Made by a program: the position numbers and the translations under genes
NCBI GenBank assembly: GCA_005776735.1
Contig: SXOM01000308.1
Location: 1 to 10,147 of the forward strand
DNA: 10,147 nt
DNA from: Pseudomonadota bacterium
GTDB lineage: Bacteria > Myxococcota_A > UBA796 > SXON01
Direction: 5' to 3'
Shown here: positions 5,629-10,147 of the stretch, piece by piece
How positions within the stretch are numbered: position 1 is the stretch's first letter
How the letters are laid out: the number at the start of each line of letters is the position of its first letter
Notes under the pieces: generated by a model
What the model was told of the DNA's origin: nothing
The model's input: the letters and a program-made list of their open reading frames with translations, nothing else
The model's database searches: none

Positions 5629-8600
5629 CCGCTGCACGCCTCCTCGAGGTTTTCGTAGTCGTCCACCGCCCACAGGGTGACGAGGTAGCTCCCGGCCACG
5701 CCGACGACCCCGGAATCCCCGCGGCCGTCCCACGTGACGCTCGTGCTGGTCCCCAGGGCACGATCGCTGCGCACGTGGGCGCCATCGACGTCCTCGACCG
5801 TCAGCCACCACCACGCGGGCGTCCCCGACGCCGAGGGCGTGACCTCGATCTCGTCGGCTTCTTCGCCCGCACCGTCGTCACCGTCGGGGCGGAAGGTGTC
5901 GGCGGACCAGGTGCAGCCGGCCAGGCCCGGCATCCCGTCCGGCAACCCCCCGAACGCCGAGGCGAAGGTCGCGGCGCCGCCGGACCAGTCGCCGTCCAGG
6001 CGGTTCCCCGCCTCGTCGCGGAGGCTCGACGAAACCGAGACGGTGTAGGTCCCGTCGGCGGCCTCGTCGATCGGCGTGTCGAGCGTGAGCGTGAGCGTGT
6101 CCTCGGCGAGGCTCCGGGTGACCGCGACCGTCCCCGACGGTCCGGTCAGGGTGGCGGCGGTGATGGTGCTCGCCAAGATCGCTTCGTCGAAGAGGATCAC
6201 CACTTCCTCCACCGACCCCGACGTGGTGCCGCTCGGAGAGACCTCGACCACGTGCGGCCTTTCGCCGTCGTCGGTGACCGCGAGGCTCACGGTCCCAAAC
6301 CCCCCGGCGCTCGACGAGCCCGCCGCCAGCGTCGCGATCGCGGCATGGCCGGTGGGGAAGTCCCAGGCGAAGGTCCCCTCCCCCGCCGCGTCGAGCGTCA
6401 CCGCGAGGCCGGCGCCGGTGGACACGCCGGCCGGCACCCCGAGGTCGGCGGCGACCAGGAGCTCCTGGTTCGCAGCCACGTCGCCCGTACAGTCCCGCGC
6501 CACCGCCGTCACGGTGACCGACGCACCGCTGACCACCGAGCTCGCGCTCACGCTGAGATCGACCGGCCCGGCGACCTCCCCGTCGTCCTCGCCGACCCAC
6601 ACGAGCTCCGTGATGGCCGCCGCGCACCCGTCGGCGTCGATCACCACCAGCTCCGTCTGGCGTACGCCGGCGCCCGTCCAGGTGAAGCTCGTGTCCGACC
6701 CGGCCCCGCGGGCGCGGGTGCCGAGGTCGTCTTCGAAGAGGTACCACGCGAGCGCCGCCGCGCCGGCGGTCGAGCCGCCGCCGGACGCATCGACCACCAC
6801 CTCGTCGCCGCTGAGGCACACGGTGGGCTCCGCTTCGCCGTCCAGGAGCAGCTCGGCCACCGGCGGCGACGCGCAGGCGAGGTCGACGACGTCGACGGTG
6901 TCGCTGGTGCCCGACCACGACCCCTCGGTCGCGGTGACCGACGCGCCCACCTGCACCGCGACGCAATCGAGCGCCGCCGACCCCGCGTCGCCGGCGAGTA
7001 CCGCCGTGGCCGGCCCGCACGCGCCCCCGGTCACCGCGAGCGCGACGCTGCCCGCGTAGGTGGTGACGAGATTGTCGTAGGCATCGACCGGGACCACGTC
7101 GACCTCCAGGCTATCGCCGACCGCCACCCACGCCGGCGCGCGGATCGAGAACCCGGTCATGCTCCCTGCGGTGACCCGCACGGGCGTGGACAGCCCGAGC
7201 AGGAACCCGCCCTGGTGGGCCGAGATGCGTGTCCCCGTCGACGCTTCGGTGAGCGTGGCCGTGGTGCTGCCGGTGCCGTCGGCGCCGAGCGTGACCGAGG
7301 CGGGCGACAAGGTACCCGTGGCGTCGGTGAGGTCGATGATCGGGTCGGACTGCTCGAGGTAGGCGTTCCCGTAGGCGTCGTAGCCCGCCACCACCACCGA
7401 GAAGCCGACCCCCGCCGAGGCCGTGGAGGGCACCGTGAGGTCGACCCCGGCGAGCGCCGCGTTGACGATCGTGAGCGGGTCGGACGCCTCCGCGGCGAGG
7501 CCGAGGCGGCCGAGCGTCGCCACCACGGTCGACTCTTCCCAGGCGGTGGTGAAGGTGCAGTCGAACCCGTGCCGGCCGTCGCCGATGGGGCCGGTCCAGT
7601 CGCACGACGCAGACCCGCTGTCGTCGTCGACGGTGACGGGGTCGACCCCGCCGGGCTCGATGGCCACGACGTTGCCCCACGGATCGTAGGCGCCGAGGGT
7701 GAGCGTGACCGGGTCGCCCGCGACCACCCGGGTGGTCGCCAGCGCAACGGTGAGCGACGACGCGTCCCCGGCGACGACCGCCACGCCCTCGGACGCGCCG
7801 CTGCGCGCGGCGTCGTCGACCACCCGCAGGACGTCGGTGCCCGCGCGGAGCAGGTAGGTCGTACACAACGCCGAGCCCTCGGTCATCGAGGGGCAGGTGG
7901 TGCGCGCGGTGTCGATGCCCGACAGGTCGTCGGACAACCGGAACGGCTCGGCGAAGTCCGACACGGCGTTGCCCCACGCGTCGACCGCCTCGACCAGGAC
8001 GAGCACCGGTTGCACCCCGGCCTCGACGTCCTGGTCCGGCGTCGCCGTCACCGCGTACGCGACCATGTCGCCGGCGAGCACCTCGAACGGTTCGCTCTCC
8101 ACCTCGACCGACGAGTTGAAGAACGTCAGCCGGTCGACCGGGCAGGCGGTGTCGAGCTGCACGTCGATGTCGGCCTCGCCGATCACCTCCTCGACCGCGC
8201 GGTAGCCCGAACACGAGTCGGTGACCGAGAGGCGGGCGTAGGTCTCCGGCAACGGATTGCCGAACTCGTCCAAGAGCGTGACGTGGACCGTGAACCCCTG
8301 CCCGGCGCGCGCCTTGTAGGGCGTAAACGGCATCGCCACCTCGAGGCCGGCCAGCGCGCCCTCCTGCCAGGACAGGAGCAGGTCGCCTTCGCTGATGCCC
8401 GCTTCGTCGAGCGCACGCGCCACGAACCGCACGTCGTCGGCCACCGCGGAGCGGACGAGGAGTTCGGTCGACCCGTCCTCGTCGAGTGTGCCGAGGATGC
8501 CCACGCCGTTGCCGCTCGGCGCCTGGGCCCCGAGCTGCCCGGCGGCGAACTCCACGCCGCCGGCGCCGGTGGCGGACGTGGCGAGCACCTCGACCGACAA

Positions 8601-9068
8601 CGCGCTCGGCACCAATGCGTCGTTGGGGTCCTCGACCCGCAGCTCGATGCGGGCGTACTCGCCGAGGTCGAAGGCCGCCTGCTCGGTGCGCAGCCGCAGG
8701 TGGTCGGCGCGGGTGGAGGTGACCAGGAACGCGTCGTCGAGCCGCGCTTCGTCGCCGGCGGGGGTGCGCACGACCACCGGCCACGACCCGACGTCGACGC
8801 CCGCGGGGACCTGGGCCGCGAGCGCGTCGTAATCGACCAGCTCCGCACCTTCGAGCGCGACCTCGCCCGCGTCGGTCTCGAGCCACGCTTCGAACTCGCC
8901 GCCGACGGGGTCTTCTTCGCCGAGCTTCACCGTCGGGAGGAAGTGCCGCCCCTGGATGACCACCGGCGTCGCTTCGCCTTGCCAGCCGCGCGCGGGCTCG
9001 AGCCCCGACACCTGCGGCGCGGGAGCGACCGGCCCGCACGCGGCGAAGGTGAACACGGCGAAGACCAT
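5592..9068 (-). CDS. Large multi-Ig-domain probable lipoprotein (surface stalk)
   Basis: The protein has 1158 residues from ATG 9068. A short hydrophobic leader ends in FTFAAC (Cys11), a probable lipobox though with Phe at -3 and no Lys/Arg. Next come an IPT/TIG-like domain (about 19-115); about six Ig-like domains at about 100-residue spacing, marked by D-x-x-G-N motifs; a PKD-like domain (about 728-820); another Ig-like domain; a Big_5 (SbsA-type) domain (about 937-1036, VVILFDEAI); and a FlgD-type Ig domain with WDGRGDSG (1113-1120). Fifteen cysteines are seen: the lipid candidate plus fourteen, often two per domain, so disulfides are likely. No enzyme motif is present. It starts 2 bp after the barrel gene's stop. 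Role inferred: a rigid exported stalk or adhesin lying with the barrel protein. TTG 9074 is a possible but less likely start. Confidence 0.9.
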   Translation of the reverse strand: MVFAVFTFAACGPVAPAPQVSGLEPARGWQGEATPVVIQGRHFLPTVKLGEEDPVGGEFEAWLETDAGEVALEGAELVDYDALAAQVPAGVDVGSWPVVVRTPAGDEARLDDAFLVTSTRADHLRLRTEQAAFDLGEYARIELRVEDPNDALVPSALSVEVLATSATGAGGVEFAAGQLGAQAPSGNGVGILGTLDEDGSTELLVRSAVADDVRFVARALDEAGISEGDLLLSWQEGALAGLEVAMPFTPYKARAGQGFTVHVTLLDEFGNPLPETYARLSVTDSCSGYRAVEEVIGEADIDVQLDTACPVDRLTFFNSSVEVESEPFEVLAGDMVAYAVTATPDQDVEAGVQPVLVLVEAVDAWGNAVSDFAEPFRLSDDLSGIDTARTTCPSMTEGSALCTTYLLRAGTDVLRVVDDAARSGASEGVAVVAGDASSLTVALATTRVVAGDPVTLTLGAYDPWGNVVAIEPGGVDPVTVDDDSGSASCDWTGPIGDGRHGFDCTFTTAWEESTVVATLGRLGLAAEASDPLTIVNAALAGVDLTVPSTASAGVGFSVVVAGYDAYGNAYLEQSDPIIDLTDATGTLSPASVTLGADGTGSTTATLTEASTGTRISAHQGGFLLGLSTPVRVTAGSMTGFSIRAPAWVAVGDSLEVDVVPVDAYDNLVTTYAGSVALAVTGGACGPATAVLAGDAGSAALDCVAVQVGASVTATEGSWSGTSDTVDVVDLACASPPVAELLLDGEAEPTVCLSGDEVVVDASGGGSTAGAAALAWYLFEDDLGTRARGAGSDTSFTWTGAGVRQTELVVIDADGCAAAITELVWVGEDDGEVAGPVDLSVSASSVVSGASVTVTAVARDCTGDVAANQELLVAADLGVPAGVSTGAGLAVTLDAAGEGTFAWDFPTGHAAIATLAAGSSSAGGFGTVSLAVTDDGERPHVVEVSPSGTTSGSVEEVVILFDEAILASTITAATLTGPSGTVAVTRSLAEDTLTLTLDTPIDEAADGTYTVSVSSSLRDEAGNRLDGDWSGGAATFASAFGGLPDGMPGLAGCTWSADTFRPDGDDGAGEEADEIEVTPSASGTPAWWWLTVEDVDGAHVRSDRALGTSTSVTWDGRGDSGVVGVAGSYLVTLWAVDDYENLEEACSGWVTMEHRLALP
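5639..5645 (-). promoter_or_regulatory. Shine-Dalgarno for the histidine kinase gene
   Basis: GAGGAGG lies on the minus strand 10 nt before ATG 5628, inside the last codons of the lipoprotein gene. The spacer is slightly long. An in-frame GTG at 5637 sits 1 nt from it, too close to use. This site decides for ATG 5628 over GTG 5595, which has no such sequence before it. Confidence 0.6.
7067..8650 (-). repeat. Tandem Ig-like domains of the lipoprotein
   Basis: Six motifs mark the array in protein order: EDPNDALV (about residue 145), LLDEFGNPL (265), AVDAWGNAV (361), AYDPWGNVV (459), GYDAYGNAY (560) and PVDAYDNLV (659). Spacings are about 120, 96, 98, 101 and 99 residues. D-x-x-G-N-x-V is the usual hairpin motif of Big_1/invasin-like and filamin-like bacterial Ig domains. 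Sequence outside the motif is well diverged, so these are old duplications. Residue numbers are hand counts and may be off by a few. Confidence 0.8.
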
Positions 9069-9070
9069 GA

Positions 9071-10147
9071 TCAATACAGTAGCCGATACCCGACGATCCC
9101 GTGGAGCCCGCCTGCGTTCTGCGCCAGGCTGACCGTACCTTCGGGTGCCGTGTACAACAGGTAGCCCACCTCGGCGTACACCTCGGTCTGGCCGAGCCGC
9201 CAGCCCGCGCTCGCGCGCGCGTCGACTCCGGGCGGCGCGAGGCCGAAGCCGCCGGCCACCTCGCCCTTGCCGAAGTCCGCAGTGAGCACGAAGGGCACCA
9301 CCACCACGGCCAGGCTGGCCCCGACCGCGAGCCGCGTGGACCGGTCCGCCACCCCCACCCCGAGCTCCAGCGGCACGAACGTGCCGGACACCCGCGCGGG
9401 ACCGACGTCGCCGTCGAGCGTCGTGTCGACCCCGTACAGCCCGAGGCCCACCCGCGTCGACAACGCCGGGACCGGGAGGCGGTGTTCCCAGGCCAACGAA
9501 CCCATCGGCGACGACACCGCCTCGAAGTTGCCGACCCAGCCGAACCCGGCGGCCACCAGGCCGCGGACGGGGCGCGGCGCCACCGCCAACGACGTGGAGA
9601 CCGTCCCCGCCGAGGACGACGCGGTGATCGTCACCGTCCGGGCCTCCGACGACCCCGTCGGCACGTACTCGGCCACCAGCGTGCCGTCGGGTTGGGCGTG
9701 GGCGGCGCCCACGACCCCCTCGTCGGCCGAGAGGACCACCGGCTCGTCGAGCACCGGCACCCCCGCGCCGTCGAGCATGCGGATGCGCACGCGGGCCCGC
9801 GCCGACGCGCCGGCGGTCAACGTCCGCGGCTCCGCGTCGAGGAAGACCTGCCGCACCCGGCCGCTCCGGATGGAGATGCGGACCCGCGCGTCGAGATCGG
9901 CGCGGTCGGGCGCAGCACGCGGCAGGCAGCCGGGGTCGCCCCCGCCGCCCGCGGGCACCACCACCGTCGCCGTGGCCGCGCCGGCTTCGACCCGCAGCGA
10001 GGGTGCCCCTCCCGGCTCGAGCCGCCACCGCGAGTAGCCCCGCGCGTCGGAGCGCAGCTCGCGGAGCTCCACGCCGCCCTGCCAGGCCCGCACCGACGTG
10101 TCGGCGAGGGGACGCAGCGCGCTGTCGAGCACGCGGGCCACGGCCAC
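9071..10147 (-). CDS. Ig-like and outer-membrane beta-barrel protein (5' end cut by the window)
   Basis: The last 358 residues are visible. The first codon at the edge is GTG (Val), and it may or may not be the start; no leader is visible, so the true start is probably outside. Residues about 5-64 resemble a carboxypeptidase-regulatory-like beta-sandwich. Residues about 101-190 form an invasin/Big_1-like Ig domain (GVPVLDEPVVLSADEG). From about 194 to the end there are alternating polar and apolar strands with Gly and aromatic residues (VAAGFGWVGNFEA, TRVGLGLYGVD, AEVGYLLYTA), ending in GYRLLY. A terminal aromatic residue after alternating hydrophobics is the BAM recognition signal of outer-membrane barrels. 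About 165 residues suit 8 strands or so. The next gene, the Ig lipoprotein, begins 2 bp after the stop. Function unknown; a membrane anchor or partner for surface Ig domains is inferred. Confidence 0.82.
   Translation of the reverse strand: MAVARVLDSALRPLADTSVRAWQGGVELRELRSDARGYSRWRLEPGGAPSLRVEAGAATATVVVPAGGGGDPGCLPRAAPDRADLDARVRISIRSGRVRQVFLDAEPRTLTAGASARARVRIRMLDGAGVPVLDEPVVLSADEGVVGAAHAQPDGTLVAEYVPTGSSEARTVTITASSSAGTVSTSLAVAPRPVRGLVAAGFGWVGNFEAVSSPMGSLAWEHRLPVPALSTRVGLGLYGVDTTLDGDVGPARVSGTFVPLELGVGVADRSTRLAVGASLAVVVVPFVLTADFGKGEVAGGFGLAPPGVDARASAGWRLGQTEVYAEVGYLLYTAPEGTVSLAQNAGGLHGIVGYRLLY

Noticed and set aside
5715..5723. RGD tripeptide near the end of the Ig lipoprotein as an integrin-binding motif
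   Set aside because: It lies in WDGRGDSG, which fits the usual WDGR-x-D-x-x-G signature of FlgD-type Ig domains, so the RGD is probably incidental.
5629..5814. Extending the kinase upstream to 5814
   Set aside because: The added residues are Arg/Gly-rich with no domain and lie opposite in phase to the conserved FlgD-type Ig domain of the lipoprotein. The Shine-Dalgarno favours ATG 5628.
5163..9164. Long open frame on the plus strand opposite the Ig lipoprotein
   Set aside because: The product is Arg/Gly/Pro/His-rich low complexity, and the frame runs across three well-supported minus-strand genes. It is explained by the lack of AT-rich stop codons at high GC.
9069..10028. Extending the Ig lipoprotein frame upstream to 10028
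   Set aside because: The frame stays open upstream but gives only Arg/Gly-rich sequence overlapping the barrel gene. The hydrophobic leader and Cys at ATG 9068 mark the real start.

Overview
The window is very GC-rich, and every gene I can support lies on the minus strand. The likely source is a deltaproteobacterium in the broad sense, most plausibly an uncultured Myxococcota relative. The reasons are the FG-GAP propeller, the long arrays of MopE-type metal-binding repeats, an Asp-Thr-Gly spacer leading into a Gly-Cys C-terminal anchor of MYXO-CTERM type, and large Ig-rich surface lipoproteins. This placement rests on protein style, not on a marker gene.

Layout in the direction of transcription (right to left). 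(E) 10147-9071: the C-terminal 358 residues of an envelope protein with Ig-like domains followed by a small outer-membrane beta-barrel; its start lies beyond the right edge. (D) 9068-5592: a 1158-residue probable lipoprotein with an IPT/TIG-like domain, about six Ig-like domains at roughly 100-residue spacing, a PKD-like domain, a Big_5-like domain and a FlgD-type Ig domain. (C) 5628-4900: a 242-residue soluble histidine kinase with no sensory region. (B) 4903-4406: a 165-residue TPR protein. After a 67-bp gap comes (A) 4338 to beyond position 1: at least 1446 residues of secreted or surface protein, with a seven-bladed FG-GAP propeller, twelve MopE-like repeats, a low-complexity spacer and the start of a C-terminal sorting signal.

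E, D, C and B look like one operon: 2 bp between E and D, a 37-bp overlap of D and C, and a 4-bp ATGA overlap of C and B. This links two envelope proteins (an Ig/barrel protein and an Ig-stalk lipoprotein) to a cytoplasmic kinase and a TPR protein. I infer a surface structure with its own signalling branch, but nothing in the sequence proves that they work together. A may belong to the same transcript or have its own promoter; I cannot see a convincing promoter in the gap. I found no RNA genes, insertion sequences, CRISPR arrays or phage genes.
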